A stretch of DNA of 64,000 nt from Roseovarius gaetbuli. Lineage in GTDB: Bacteria > Pseudomonadota > Alphaproteobacteria > Rhodobacterales > Rhodobacteraceae. Positions within the stretch are counted from its first letter, which is position 1. Each line of letters opens with the position of its first letter. The notes beneath the pieces were generated by a model, which searched no databases, was not told the DNA's origin, and worked only from the letters and a program-made list of their open reading frames with translations. This document shows positions 42,823 through 52,367 of the stretch, piece after piece. Both the position numbers and the translations under genes were made by a program. Location: NCBI RefSeq assembly GCF_900172365.1, contig NZ_FWFJ01000001.1, forward strand, positions 1 through 64,000. The letters are read 5' to 3'.

Positions 42823-43937
42823 CCGAGATCGTACATGTGGACCTTGAGGGGCGCGCCTATGACATTCACATCGGCCCCGGCCTTTTGGATCAGGCAGGGG
42901 CGCTGATTGCGCCGCTGTTGCGGCGTCCGCGTGTGGTGATCATCAGTGACGAAACCGTCGCGCGGCTTCATTTGGAAACGCTGCGTAAGGGACTGGAAAA
43001 GAACGGAATCTCTTCAGAGGCGCTTTGCCTTCCGCCCGGTGAGGGCACCAAATCCTGGCCCTACCTCGAGCGGGCTGTTGAGTGGCTGCTTGACCAAAAG
43101 GTCGAGCGCAACGACGTGGTTGTCGCCTTTGGCGGCGGAGTGATCGGCGACCTGGTCGGCTTTGCCGCGGCGATTTTGCGGCGCGGCGTGCGCTTTGTGC
43201 AGGTCCCGACAAGCCTTTTGGCGCAGGTCGACAGCTCGGTTGGTGGCAAGACCGGGATCAACGCCCCGCAAGGCAAGAACCTGATCGGCGCCTTTCATCA
43301 GCCAAGCCTTGTTTTAGCCGACACCGAAGTGCTTGGCACACTGACGCCCCGCGATTTTTTGGCTGGTTACGGTGAAGTCGTCAAATACGGCATGTTGGGG
43401 GATAGCGAATTTTTTCAATGGCTTGAAGGCAATGCTTCAAAGGCCGCAGCCGGTGATATGGCCGCCCGCATCTACGCGGTCAAACGCTCGGTTCAGATGA
43501 AAGCCGAGATCGTGATGCGCGACGAAACCGAGCAGGGCGATCGCGCTCTGTTGAATCTGGGGCATACCTTTTGTCACGCGCTTGAGGCGGCGACGGGGTA
43601 TTCGGATCGCCTTCTACACGGTGAAGGGGTCGCCATCGGCTGTGCTCTGGCGTTCGAGCTGTCGGCGCGCATGGGCCTGTGCAGCCAGGAAGACCCAAGC
43701 CGCGTGCGTGCCCATCTGCGCGACATGAAGACCAAGGTCGATCTCTCTGATATAAAAGGAGAATTGCCGAATGCAGATGGGCTTATCGCGCTCATGGCGC
43801 AGGATAAGAAGGTGGTCGACGGCAAGCTGCGCTTTATCTTGGCGCGTGGCATCGGCGAGGCGTTCATCACCTCGGATGTCGATCCGGATCTTGTGCGCAG
43901 CGTGTTGAACGACGCCCTGCGCACGCGCCAGACCTAA
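42819..43937 (+). CDS. aroB: 3-dehydroquinate synthase
   Basis: A 372-residue NAD- and metal-dependent enzyme making dehydroquinate from DAHP. NAD-binding is in VVAFGGGVIGDLVGFAAA, with VPTSLLAQVDSSVGGKTGIN, the ligand segment GEVVKYGML and the zinc histidines of NLGHTFCHALE and LLHGEGVAIGC. It forms the usual aroK-aroB pair, coupled by a 4-base overlap. Confidence 0.94.
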   Translation: MTEIVHVDLEGRAYDIHIGPGLLDQAGALIAPLLRRPRVVIISDETVARLHLETLRKGLEKNGISSEALCLPPGEGTKSWPYLERAVEWLLDQKVERNDVVVAFGGGVIGDLVGFAAAILRRGVRFVQVPTSLLAQVDSSVGGKTGINAPQGKNLIGAFHQPSLVLADTEVLGTLTPRDFLAGYGEVVKYGMLGDSEFFQWLEGNASKAAAGDMAARIYAVKRSVQMKAEIVMRDETEQGDRALLNLGHTFCHALEAATGYSDRLLHGEGVAIGCALAFELSARMGLCSQEDPSRVRAHLRDMKTKVDLSDIKGELPNADGLIALMAQDKKVVDGKLRFILARGIGEAFITSDVDPDLVRSVLNDALRTRQT

Positions 43938-43952
43938 AGGCCCGCCGCCGCT

Positions 43953-45209
43953 TTACTCGGCGAGCCGGATCAGGGCGTGGCGCTTTTTGCCCGCGCTTAA
44001 CTTGATTGGGCTGCTCAACGCAGAGGGCGCGATCATGAGCCCGGCATCGGTCAGCGGTTGATCATCAATCCGCGCGCCATTCTCAGCCATCAGGCGCTTG
44101 GCCTCTTTGCCCGATTTCACAAGGCCGGCCTTGACCAAAAGCTGCACGATTGAAATGCCGGCATCGTCAAAATCCGCCATTTCAAGCGTCACGGTCGGCA
44201 AATCATCCCCGACACCGCCCTTTTCAAACACCTCGCGCGCGGTGGCATAGGCGGCGGCGGCGGCCTCGGCACCGTGCAAGAGGGTCGTCACCTCATTGGC
44301 AAGGATCACCTTGGCCTCGTTGATCTCGGCGCCCGCAAGCGCGCCAAGGCGGTCGCATTCCTCGACCGGCAGTTCGGTGTATAGCTTGAGGAACCGGCCG
44401 GTATCGGCATCGGTGGTGTTGCGCCAGAATTGCCAGAATTCATAGGGCGCGCACATATCGGCATTCAGCCACACGGCCCCATCCTGGCTCTTGCCCATCT
44501 TCTTGCCGTCCGAAGTGGTCAAAAGCGGCGAGGTCAGGCCGAAAATCTGATGATCCAGCACGCGGCGCGTCAGGTCGATACCGTTGACGATATTGCCCCA
44601 TTGATCCGAGCCACCCATCTGGAACAAACAGCCATAGCGCCGGTTAAGTTCAAGAAAATCATAGGCTTGCAGGATCATGTAGTTGAATTCAAGGAATGAC
44701 AGCGATTGTTCGCGATCAAGCCGGGATTTCACGCTCTCAAAGCTCAGCATGCGGTTGACGCTGAAATGACGCCCGATATCGCGCAGGAAATCGAGGTATT
44801 TCAGATCATCAAGCCATTCGGCATTGTTGAGCATGAGCGCGCCGGTCGGGCTGTCGTTGTAATCGACATAGGCGGCAAAGACCTTTTGAATGCCGGCGAT
44901 ATTCGCGTTGATCTGTTCATCGGTCAAAAGCGGGCGCTCATCGGCGCGAAAGCTCGGGTCGCCCACCTTGGTTGTACCCCCACCCATCAGGGTGATCGGC
45001 TTGTGCCCGGTTTTCTGCAGCCACCGCAGCATCATGATCTGGATAAGGCTGCCCACATGAAGCGAGGTCGCGGTCGCGTCAAAGCCGATATAGGCGGGCA
45101 CCACACCGGCGCTAAGCGCATCATCCAAGCCCTGATAATCGGTGCAATCGGCCAGAAAGCCGCGCGCCATCATCGTTGCCATGAAGTCTGATTTGGGGTG
45201 GTAGGTCAT
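43953..45209 (-). CDS. tyrS: Tyrosyl-tRNA synthetase
   Basis: A 418-residue class I synthetase. The HIGH-type box is LHVGSL and the KMSKS-type box is KKMGKSQDG, with [11 protein letters not shown] for tyrosine recognition. The S4-like RNA-binding domain covers the last 60 or so residues ([20 protein letters not shown]). The start at 45209 (MTYHPKSDF) is the family-consistent one; the frame is open to 45374 through the divergent anmK. It is a single gene, convergent with aroB. Confidence 0.93.
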   Translation of the reverse strand: MTYHPKSDFMATMMARGFLADCTDYQGLDDALSAGVVPAYIGFDATATSLHVGSLIQIMMLRWLQKTGHKPITLMGGGTTKVGDPSFRADERPLLTDEQINANIAGIQKVFAAYVDYNDSPTGALMLNNAEWLDDLKYLDFLRDIGRHFSVNRMLSFESVKSRLDREQSLSFLEFNYMILQAYDFLELNRRYGCLFQMGGSDQWGNIVNGIDLTRRVLDHQIFGLTSPLLTTSDGKKMGKSQDGAVWLNADMCAPYEFWQFWRNTTDADTGRFLKLYTELPVEECDRLGALAGAEINEAKVILANEVTTLLHGAEAAAAAYATAREVFEKGGVGDDLPTVTLEMADFDDAGISIVQLLVKAGLVKSGKEAKRLMAENGARIDDQPLTDAGLMIAPSALSSPIKLSAGKKRHALIRLAE

Positions 45210-45272
45210 ATCGCTTGTCCCGGCTTGGTTTGCGCGGCATGTATAGGGACACAATGAGCGAAGGAAAAGGCC

Positions 45273-46394
45273 ATGTTGAGCGCAGATCGCCTTTGGGCCC
45301 TCGGGGCGATGTCGGGCACCTCGCTGGATGGGGTGGATGCGGCCATGATCGAGACCGATGGCGAGGTCATTCATGGTTTTGGCCCGACCGCCTATCGGCC
45401 TTATTCACCGCAAGAACAGGCGGTTCTGGCGGCGGCGCTTGGCAAATGGCCGGGCGATGATCTTGACGCCGCCGCGGGTCTTGTCGAGGCGGCGCATCTT
45501 GAGGTGCTCGGGCGTTTTGAGGGGGCCGGCATTGTCGGCTTTCACGGTCAGACGCTTGCGCATGATCCGCAGGGTCGCGGCACCCATCAGCTTGGCGATG
45601 GCGAGGCCTTGGCGCGGGGGCTGAACCTGCCGGTGGTCTGGGATTTCCGAAGTGCCGATGTACAGCTTGGCGGTGAAGGCGCGCCGCTGGCGCCGTTCTT
45701 TCACTTTGCCTGTGCCAAGTGGATCGGGGCCACGGCGCCAATTGCCTTTCTCAACCTCGGCGGGGTTGGCAACCTGACCTGGGTTGACCCAAGCCATGCC
45801 CGCCCCGAAACGGATGGTGCGCTTTTGGCGTTTGACACCGGGCCTGCGAATGCGCCGATCAACGATCTGATGATGGCGCGGCGCAATGAGCCGTTTGATC
45901 GCGACGGTGCGCTCGCGCGGCGGGGCAGGGTTGTTCAGGGCGCGCTTGAGCTGTTTCTTGACGAGCCCTATTTCCTGCGCATGCCACCCAAGTCGCTGGA
46001 TCGCGATACCTTTGCCGACATGATCGGGCTTGTGGGCGAGCTTGGCGACGGCGATGCCGTCGCGACGCTGACCGGCATGAGTGCCGCCGCCGTTCTGCGC
46101 GGGATGGAGCATTGCCCAAGCCCGCCGACGCGCCTGCTTGTGACGGGCGGCGGGCGGCATAATCCGGTGATGATGGACATGCTGCGCGCCGCGCTTGATT
46201 GCCCGGTCGATCCGGTCGAGGCGGTTGGCCTTGACGGTGACATGCTCGAGGCACAGGCCTTTGCCCATCTTGCCGTGCGCGTCGCGCGCGGATTGCCGAC
46301 ATCATGCGCAAGCACCACAGGCGTGCGCGCGGCGGTATCGGGCGGCACGATCAGCAGACCGGACAAAACCACAACGGCACGAGGGGCAGGGTGA
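45273..46394 (+). CDS. anmK: Anhydro-N-acetylmuramic acid kinase
   Basis: A 373-residue ASKHA-fold kinase that phosphorylates and hydrolyses 1,6-anhydro-MurNAc during cell-wall recycling. It has [14 protein letters not shown] at the N-terminus, [24 protein letters not shown], the [12 protein letters not shown] site and [22 protein letters not shown] precedes the ATG. The stop overlaps the start of the next gene as TGATG, so it leads a three-gene unit. Confidence 0.92.
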   Translation: MLSADRLWALGAMSGTSLDGVDAAMIETDGEVIHGFGPTAYRPYSPQEQAVLAAALGKWPGDDLDAAAGLVEAAHLEVLGRFEGAGIVGFHGQTLAHDPQGRGTHQLGDGEALARGLNLPVVWDFRSADVQLGGEGAPLAPFFHFACAKWIGATAPIAFLNLGGVGNLTWVDPSHARPETDGALLAFDTGPANAPINDLMMARRNEPFDRDGALARRGRVVQGALELFLDEPYFLRMPPKSLDRDTFADMIGLVGELGDGDAVATLTGMSAAAVLRGMEHCPSPPTRLLVTGGGRHNPVMMDMLRAALDCPVDPVEAVGLDGDMLEAQAFAHLAVRVARGLPTSCASTTGVRAAVSGGTISRPDKTTTARGAG

Positions 46395-47146
46395 TGGACT
46401 ATGCATTGGACAACGGCGCCGGCGCGGGCTTGCGGCTCGGGCTTATCCTGCTGAGCACTGATGAGACACTGGAATACGAGGCCCGGTCGGTGATTGGCAC
46501 CCGCGATGTGAACCTGCTTCATTCTCGTATCCCGGCCAACGCCCATGTGACGCCCGAAGACCTGCTCCTGATGGCCCCCGAAATGACCCGCACGGCGGCG
46601 TTGCTGCCCAAAGGGTTAAGCGCGGTGGCCTATGCCTGTACCTCGGGCTCCACCATCATCGGAAGCGACAGGGTTGCCCGGCTTGTCGGCGAGGCGCACC
46701 CCGACGCGGCGGTGACCAATCCGCTTGCAGCGGTGATTGCCGCGCTTGGCGCGCTTGGCGTGACCCGGATTGCCATGGTCACCCCCTATGTGACCGAGGT
46801 CAGCGGCCCGATGCGCGCCGCTCTTGCCGAGGCCGGCATAGAGGTGGTGAGCGAGGTCAGCTTTGGCCAGAAAGAAGACTGGACCGTGGCGCGCATCACC
46901 GAGGCTTCGACCGAGGCGGCGATGCTGGCGGCCGCACAGGTTGAGGGCGTCGAGGCGGTCTTTGCCAGTTGCACCAACCTGCGAACCTTTGGCATCATAG
47001 AGGCGGTCGAAGCCCGGCTTGGTGTGCCGGTGATAAGCTCGAACCTGGCGCTGATCTGGGATATGCTGCGCCAGAGCGGGGCGGAGGCGCGCGGCTGGGG
47101 GCCGGGGCGCTTGTTTGACCTTAAGACGGAGGTGCGAGGCCAATGA
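46394..47146 (+). CDS. Asp/Glu racemase superfamily enzyme, maleate isomerase/AMDase-like
   Basis: A 250-residue enzyme. Two catalytic cysteines are visible in AYACTSGSTIIGS (near residue 76) and FASCTNLRTF (near residue 194), each followed by a Thr/Ser as in maleate cis-trans isomerases and arylmalonate decarboxylases. PLAAVIAALGALGVTRIAMV is the conserved half-site. The substrate is not clear; in an operon with anmK and a PLP lyase it may act on an amino acid or dicarboxylate. Both gene borders overlap by 1-4 bases, indicating coupled translation. Confidence 0.8.
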   Translation: MDYALDNGAGAGLRLGLILLSTDETLEYEARSVIGTRDVNLLHSRIPANAHVTPEDLLLMAPEMTRTAALLPKGLSAVAYACTSGSTIIGSDRVARLVGEAHPDAAVTNPLAAVIAALGALGVTRIAMVTPYVTEVSGPMRAALAEAGIEVVSEVSFGQKEDWTVARITEASTEAAMLAAAQVEGVEAVFASCTNLRTFGIIEAVEARLGVPVISSNLALIWDMLRQSGAEARGWGPGRLFDLKTEVRGQ

Positions 47147-48288
47147 CGAACGACCCACTCAAACCCGCCACCATTGCCGCACAGGCCGCCGGGGCGACCG
47201 ATGGCGAGACCGCCGGCGTGGTGCCGGGCATTCACCTGAGCACCACCTACCTGCGTGACCCTGATTACGAACTGATGCGCGCCGACAACAAATATGGCCG
47301 CGATGAAAACGATACCGTGCGCCAGGCCGAAGAGGTGCTGCGTCAGCTGGAGGGCGCGGCGGCGACGCTTTTGTTTCCCACCGGCATGGCGGCGGTTGCG
47401 GCGGTGTTTCGTGCCCTTCCCAGCGGGGCACGGGTGATCCTTCAAAGCGGGATTTACTGGGGCACGATCAAATGGGTGCGCGATTTCTGCGCGCGCCGCG
47501 GCATCATCCTTGAAGAGGTCGACGCCGCCGACGCGACCGCCCTGGCGGCGGCCTGCCGCTCTTCTGCCGATCTGGTGTGGGTCGAAACACCGTCCAATCC
47601 CTGGCTCAAGGTGGTCGATATCGCCGCCGCCGCCGGGGTTGCCCATAAGGCGGGGGCGATCCTAGTGGTGGATGCCACCGCCGCCACGCCGATCCTGACG
47701 CGGCCGCTTGATCTTGGGGCTGACATCGTGATGCATTCGGCAAGCAAGGCCATCAACGGCCATACGGATGTTCTTGCCGGGGTTCTGTCCTGTCGCGATG
47801 TGGCCTCCTCGATCTGGCAGGCGATTGCGATGGATCGCCACGACGCCGGCGCGATCATCGGCCCGTTCGAGGCCTGGCTTTTGCTGCGCGGGGTGCGCAC
47901 GCTGCCGCTTCGGGTGGAGCGGATGTGCGCCAATGCCTTGGCCGTGGCAGAGTTTCTCGAAGGTCACGCCTTGGTCGAGGCGGTGCTATACCCCGGCTTG
48001 CCAAGCAACGCCGGTCATGCGATTGCCAGCCGCCAGATGTCTGGCGGCTATGGTTCGCTTTTGTCGGTGCTGATCAAGGGTGATCGCGCGCGTGCGCTCG
48101 ACGTTGTCGGGCGCTTGCGGCTGTTTCACCGCGCCACATCGCTTGGCGGGGTCGAAAGCCTTGTCGAGCATCGCCACACCATCGAGCCGCATACCGGAAT
48201 TCCCGAAACCCTGTTGCGCCTGTCGGTCGGGATCGAGGATGCGGGCGATCTTATTGCCGATCTTGCGCAGGCGCTTGACGTGCACTAA
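47143..48288 (+). CDS. Trans-sulfuration family PLP enzyme (Cys/Met metabolism)
   Basis: A 381-residue fold-type I PLP enzyme of the cystathionine beta-lyase/gamma-synthase family. The PLP-anchoring motif YGRDENDTVRQAEE, TGMAAVAAVF, VWVETPSNPWLKVVDI and the Schiff-base lysine in MHSASKAINGHTDVLAG are visible. The exact activity (beta-elimination, gamma-elimination or C-S synthesis) is not resolved, though ETPSNP and the overall form suit a beta-lyase. It overlaps the previous gene by 4 bases and the end of the convergent TfoX-like gene by 4 bases. Confidence 0.83.
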   Translation: MTNDPLKPATIAAQAAGATDGETAGVVPGIHLSTTYLRDPDYELMRADNKYGRDENDTVRQAEEVLRQLEGAAATLLFPTGMAAVAAVFRALPSGARVILQSGIYWGTIKWVRDFCARRGIILEEVDAADATALAAACRSSADLVWVETPSNPWLKVVDIAAAAGVAHKAGAILVVDATAATPILTRPLDLGADIVMHSASKAINGHTDVLAGVLSCRDVASSIWQAIAMDRHDAGAIIGPFEAWLLLRGVRTLPLRVERMCANALAVAEFLEGHALVEAVLYPGLPSNAGHAIASRQMSGGYGSLLSVLIKGDRARALDVVGRLRLFHRATSLGGVESLVEHRHTIEPHTGIPETLLRLSVGIEDAGDLIADLAQALDVH

Positions 48289-48623
48289 CGGCGCGCGCCG
48301 GTGCCGATCTGGTTCAGGATCGCCTCGATGGCGCTTTCTGGGGTTTGGCCGCTGGCGGCCACCCGCGCCTTGATGGCATCAAAGCGCGCGCGCAGGGCGG
48401 TTTTCTCACCGCCCTGACAGTCGTTCCATGGCCGCCCCTGAAGGCCCATCACCATGGCGTAATAAGCAATGAAATGCGGCCGCGCCCCGCTTTGCAAAAG
48501 CCGTTCATAGGCCGCATCCGGCCCCAGATCACGCAGCTGTTCAGCGCTGGTTATTCCGGCACCCGCATAGACCGCATCGGTGGCGGGCCCAAGGTTGCGG
48601 ATGGATGAGACCGGCACCGCCAT
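48285..48623 (-). CDS. TfoX C-terminal-domain protein
   Basis: A 112-residue protein with the TfoX/Sxy C-terminal (helix-hairpin-helix-like) domain: SIRNLGPATDAVYAGAGITSAEQL and LGPDAAYERLL. It lacks the N-terminal TfoX domain of the competence regulator. The role of the single-domain form is unknown. It follows tamB by 3 bases on the same strand, so it is probably co-transcribed with tamA-tamB. Confidence 0.8.
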   Translation of the reverse strand: MAVPVSSIRNLGPATDAVYAGAGITSAEQLRDLGPDAAYERLLQSGARPHFIAYYAMVMGLQGRPWNDCQGGEKTALRARFDAIKARVAASGQTPESAIEAILNQIGTGARR

Positions 48624-48626
48624 CGC

Positions 48627-51600
48627 CTAGTAATCCTTTTCAAAGAACACGCCGATGCCGGTGCTGCCATCGTTCGATGCGCCGCCCTTGAGGGTGATCG
48701 AATTGGTGATGTCGAGGTTCAGGTTGATTTGTTGCTTGCCGGCGCTGTCTGCGGTGACCTCGGAATAGATCTTGTCCGAAATATAGGCACCGGCGCTGAC
48801 CTCTGTGTCGCCCTCGGCGGTCTGGGTCACGTCCAGATCGCTAAGCCCGACCGCGCCGCGCAAAGTGCCGATCACGTCAAGGCTGCTGCGGCCCGAAAGC
48901 GTGGCCACGGCCGAGGCCATTCGCGCCGCTTGAAAGGGCGATATCGTATCAAGCCCGCGCCCGAACAACAGCCGCGCAACCACCTCTTCTTCGGGCAGGT
49001 CCGGCTCTGACGTAAAGCTGATTTCGGGGGCGCTGGCAGGGCCTTCGACCGCGATCATCACGGTCACATCCTCGGCGGTGGTTTCGGCCACGAAGCGGAT
49101 GTAGGGGTCAAGAGCGCCCTGCATGTTCACCAGGCCCTCGGTCAGATCAAGCCGCCTGCCAAGGATATCGAGACGCCCGCGAATAAGTTGGAACATCCCC
49201 ACGGGTTCAACCGCATCTGTGGTGCCCGCCAGCCGCAAGCGCCCGCCAAGTTCGGCGTCAAGCCCACGCCCGCGCACGAAAATCCGCGAGGGCGCGTTGA
49301 TCTGCAAGTTCAGACCAAAGGGCCGCGCGCCGCCTGTGGTTTCGACAGCAATCAAGCCTGCGCGCTGTCGGGTGGCGCGCACCTCTGCGGGCTCGTTGAT
49401 ATGGCGCAGACCGGGCAGGGCGACCGAGTTGGCCCCAAGCCCCGACGGTATGCGGATGTTGGTTTCCTCAAGGTTGAGCGTGCCGCCGATCACCGCCCCG
49501 CCGGTCATCGGGCCGCTCACCGTGACATTGCCGTTCACCGTGGTGGTATAGATTTCCTGATCGCTGACCACCAGGTCGGCCAGATCAATCCTGAGATCAC
49601 CGTTGAACCCTTGCGTAAGGCCCACCGGCCCGCTTGCGGTGATCACGCCGCCGTCGCGCATCCGGGCGGTAAAATTGGTCTCGGCGCGTTGATTGGACAG
49701 CGTAACAGTGCCGCTCAGGCTATCAACCCCAAGCCCGGTGCCGGGCAGGGCGATGCGCGTGTCATCGGTGGTCGCCGTGCCCGAGACCGCCCCAAGCCCC
49801 GGCGCGCCGTTGACGCGCAGATCATAGCGCGCGCTGCCTTGCAGGGCATTCGGTTTGATCATCCCGTTGATCAGCGCAAGCGGCAGCGCGCCGCGCGCTG
49901 TCAGGTCAAGCCGTTGACCGTGCTCGTAAATATCGCCGTCAACCTGCGCGGTGGTGCCACCGGGGCCCTCGGCGCTCATGGAAAGGGCGACCTGGCGCGC
50001 ATCGGGGCCGATCGGGCGCGCCTGTCCCTCGGCGGTGACCGGGCCGCTGAAATCCGGGGCAAAGAGGCCCAGATTGGCCAGCCGCGCGGTGAAATTCACC
50101 GGGCCGTCGCCACCTTCGCCGGTCGCCTTGAGCGACAGTTGCGGGGTCTCGACACTCAGGGTTTCAATCTCGATGCGCTCTTTTGTGCGGGCCGCCTTGG
50201 CACCAAGGGCGATGCGCCCGGCAATCAGGCGGTCAAGGTCGGCGATTCCGGTGGCGATGTTCTCGCCGTCAAGCGCGGTGGCGATTTCAAAGGTCTGATC
50301 CTGAAGCGCGGCATTGCCCGCCAGCGTCAGAGTTGCGGCACCGCGCAAACGCTGACCGGACAGCGCGTCAAAGCGCGACAGGTCGGATATCCGGGCCGTC
50401 AGGGTGCCCGTGGCGGGAAGGCCGGGCGCATCGGGCGTCAGCGTGCCGGTGGCGGTGACATCAACCCCCATCAGGGCGGCCTCAAGCCCGGTCAGCGTGA
50501 CATCGCCGCCGGTTTGCCAGCCAAGCGTTGCCTTGGCGTCGGCGGCACCGCTCAGCCGTTTGTCGGCCAAACCGAGGTCGCTCAGTTGGGCGCTCACGTC
50601 AAGTGTGCCGCTTTGGGCGCTCAACTGGCCCTTGGCGCTTGTGTTCAACACGTCGTTCTTGATGACAAGGCTGCGCAATTGGGTGCCGCTGGTGTCGCGC
50701 TTGGCCGAGAGGGCAAGCGTGCCGGGGCTTGTCAAAAGCGGGTCTAGCTGGGCGATGCCAAGGGCAAGATCACGGGTTTCGGCGCCGAGCTCAATATCGA
50801 AATCGCCGCCCAGAAGGCTGCCGGAGCCGGAAATTTCGGCACTGGCGCGACCGGCGATCTGCTGACCTGCGATGGCGGCAAACCGCGCCAGATCAGGCGC
50901 CTCAAGCCGGGCCTCGCCGCTGACCGGAAAGCCATCGGCAAGGTTGTCGATGCTGCCACGCCCCGAAAGACGCGCGTCCCCGCTCAGAATGCGCAGCCCG
51001 AGGATGCGAAGCGGCTTGCCCTCGGCCCAGTCGATCGTGGCGTGCCCGGAAAGGGCGTCGCCGGCGGCCTTGGCCAGGGCGGGATCGTTAAGGTAAAGAC
51101 CGCCGAGGCTAAACTCGGTCAGGGCCGACACCCCGCGCGGCGCATTGCGCCGGATCGCGCCGCGCCCCGAAAGGGTCGCGCTTTCGATGCCAAGGCCGGG
51201 CTGCGCCAGCTCTGACAGGGTGACATTGGCGCGCCAGCGATCACCGCGCGCCGCGTCAAAGCGGGCCTCGATCACGGCCGAGCCAAGCCGCGTTGCAGGG
51301 CCGGGTATCGGCAGGCGCACCGGCGTCGTGCCATCGCCAAGCTGCCCGGCCAGGGTAAAGGCCGTGGGCCAGCCAGCCGCATCAAGCGAGAGCGAGCCGC
51401 CAAGTTGCACCTGCGCCGCAGCAAGGTTGAATTCGCTGATGTCGAGCGCGCCGCTGGCCTGGCGCACGCCTTGCAGGGCAAGCTGGCTACCGGGGCCAAA
51501 GAACGGACGGTATTCGGCGGCCATGAGCGGGGTAAGATCGCCGGCAAGGGCGGCCGTGAACTCGCGCGCGATGGCCTCGGGCGGGCCATCGGCGCGGATC

Positions 51601-52367
51601 GTCACGCTGCCGGCAAGGCGCGGTTCGCCGTTCGAGGCAAGGCTGATATCGGCGGTGTAATCCGACAGCGGCGCCTCACCGGCGATGGAAAGGGCGATTG
51701 ACGGGCTGTCAGGCAGGTTGAGAAGGGTCGAGGCGATGCCGCCCTCGTCCTCGCGCAGCTTGAGATCAAGCGCCAGGAATTGCGTCGCGTTGACATAGGC
51801 CGCCACAAGCGTCAGCGCACCGCGTTCGTCAAGCCGGGTCACGTCAAGCTGTGCCTCACCTTCGCCCGCGCCAAGCGATAGCCCGCCAGTCAGGCGCAAC
51901 TCTACCTTCTGGCCAAGGATCGGCGCGCCAAGGGTCACACGCTCGGCGCTGATCTCGCCGATATTCACCGAGACCGGCAGCTCTGGCAAGGCAAAGGGCG
52001 TCGCCTCTGCCATCTCGGGGCTCAGGTCTTCCTTGGTATTGGGCAGACGGGGCAGGTCGATCTCGCGCGCGGTCAGGCGGTTCACTTCGATGCGGCCCGA
52101 CAAAAGCGCGCTTCGCGTCCAGTCGAGCGTAACATCGCGCAGCGTGAGCCAGATACCGACGTCATCGGCGATTGTGAGCTCTTCGAGCGTGGCCTGTGAC
52201 GACAAGGCGCCGGCAAAGCCGGTGATGCGCACCTCGCGCCCCGCACCCGAAAGGTTGTCTTCGATCAGCCCCTGAAGATAGCCGCGATCCTCATCCGCGC
52301 TCTGCGCCAGAAGAGGGGTACACAGAGAGGTAAGAAACACGGTGAAGAGCAGCAGAAAGCGCATCAA
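48627..52367 (-). CDS. tamB: Translocation and assembly module subunit TamB
   Basis: A 1246-residue AsmA/TamB-like protein. An N-terminal signal/anchor (about residues 1-21) precedes a very long beta-rich region of repeating strand patterns (for example TLSAKRDTSGTQLRSLVIKN). The C-terminal DUF490/TamB domain covers about the last 350 residues (GRLDILGRRLDLTEGLVNM, ending VFFEKDY). It spans the periplasm and works with TamA in outer-membrane biogenesis and lipid transport. Its start overlaps the tamA stop as ATGA, with tamA upstream. Confidence 0.9.
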   Translation of the reverse strand: MMRFLLLFTVFLTSLCTPLLAQSADEDRGYLQGLIEDNLSGAGREVRITGFAGALSSQATLEELTIADDVGIWLTLRDVTLDWTRSALLSGRIEVNRLTAREIDLPRLPNTKEDLSPEMAEATPFALPELPVSVNIGEISAERVTLGAPILGQKVELRLTGGLSLGAGEGEAQLDVTRLDERGALTLVAAYVNATQFLALDLKLREDEGGIASTLLNLPDSPSIALSIAGEAPLSDYTADISLASNGEPRLAGSVTIRADGPPEAIAREFTAALAGDLTPLMAAEYRPFFGPGSQLALQGVRQASGALDISEFNLAAAQVQLGGSLSLDAAGWPTAFTLAGQLGDGTTPVRLPIPGPATRLGSAVIEARFDAARGDRWRANVTLSELAQPGLGIESATLSGRGAIRRNAPRGVSALTEFSLGGLYLNDPALAKAAGDALSGHATIDWAEGKPLRILGLRILSGDARLSGRGSIDNLADGFPVSGEARLEAPDLARFAAIAGQQIAGRASAEISGSGSLLGGDFDIELGAETRDLALGIAQLDPLLTSPGTLALSAKRDTSGTQLRSLVIKNDVLNTSAKGQLSAQSGTLDVSAQLSDLGLADKRLSGAADAKATLGWQTGGDVTLTGLEAALMGVDVTATGTLTPDAPGLPATGTLTARISDLSRFDALSGQRLRGAATLTLAGNAALQDQTFEIATALDGENIATGIADLDRLIAGRIALGAKAARTKERIEIETLSVETPQLSLKATGEGGDGPVNFTARLANLGLFAPDFSGPVTAEGQARPIGPDARQVALSMSAEGPGGTTAQVDGDIYEHGQRLDLTARGALPLALINGMIKPNALQGSARYDLRVNGAPGLGAVSGTATTDDTRIALPGTGLGVDSLSGTVTLSNQRAETNFTARMRDGGVITASGPVGLTQGFNGDLRIDLADLVVSDQEIYTTTVNGNVTVSGPMTGGAVIGGTLNLEETNIRIPSGLGANSVALPGLRHINEPAEVRATRQRAGLIAVETTGGARPFGLNLQINAPSRIFVRGRGLDAELGGRLRLAGTTDAVEPVGMFQLIRGRLDILGRRLDLTEGLVNMQGALDPYIRFVAETTAEDVTVMIAVEGPASAPEISFTSEPDLPEEEVVARLLFGRGLDTISPFQAARMASAVATLSGRSSLDVIGTLRGAVGLSDLDVTQTAEGDTEVSAGAYISDKIYSEVTADSAGKQQINLNLDITNSITLKGGASNDGSTGIGVFFEKDY

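Noticed and set aside
49188..50747. Open frame of 519 codons antisense to tamB
   Set aside because: Long shadow frame in high-GC DNA; composition dominated by Gly, Arg and Ala and no recognisable domain.
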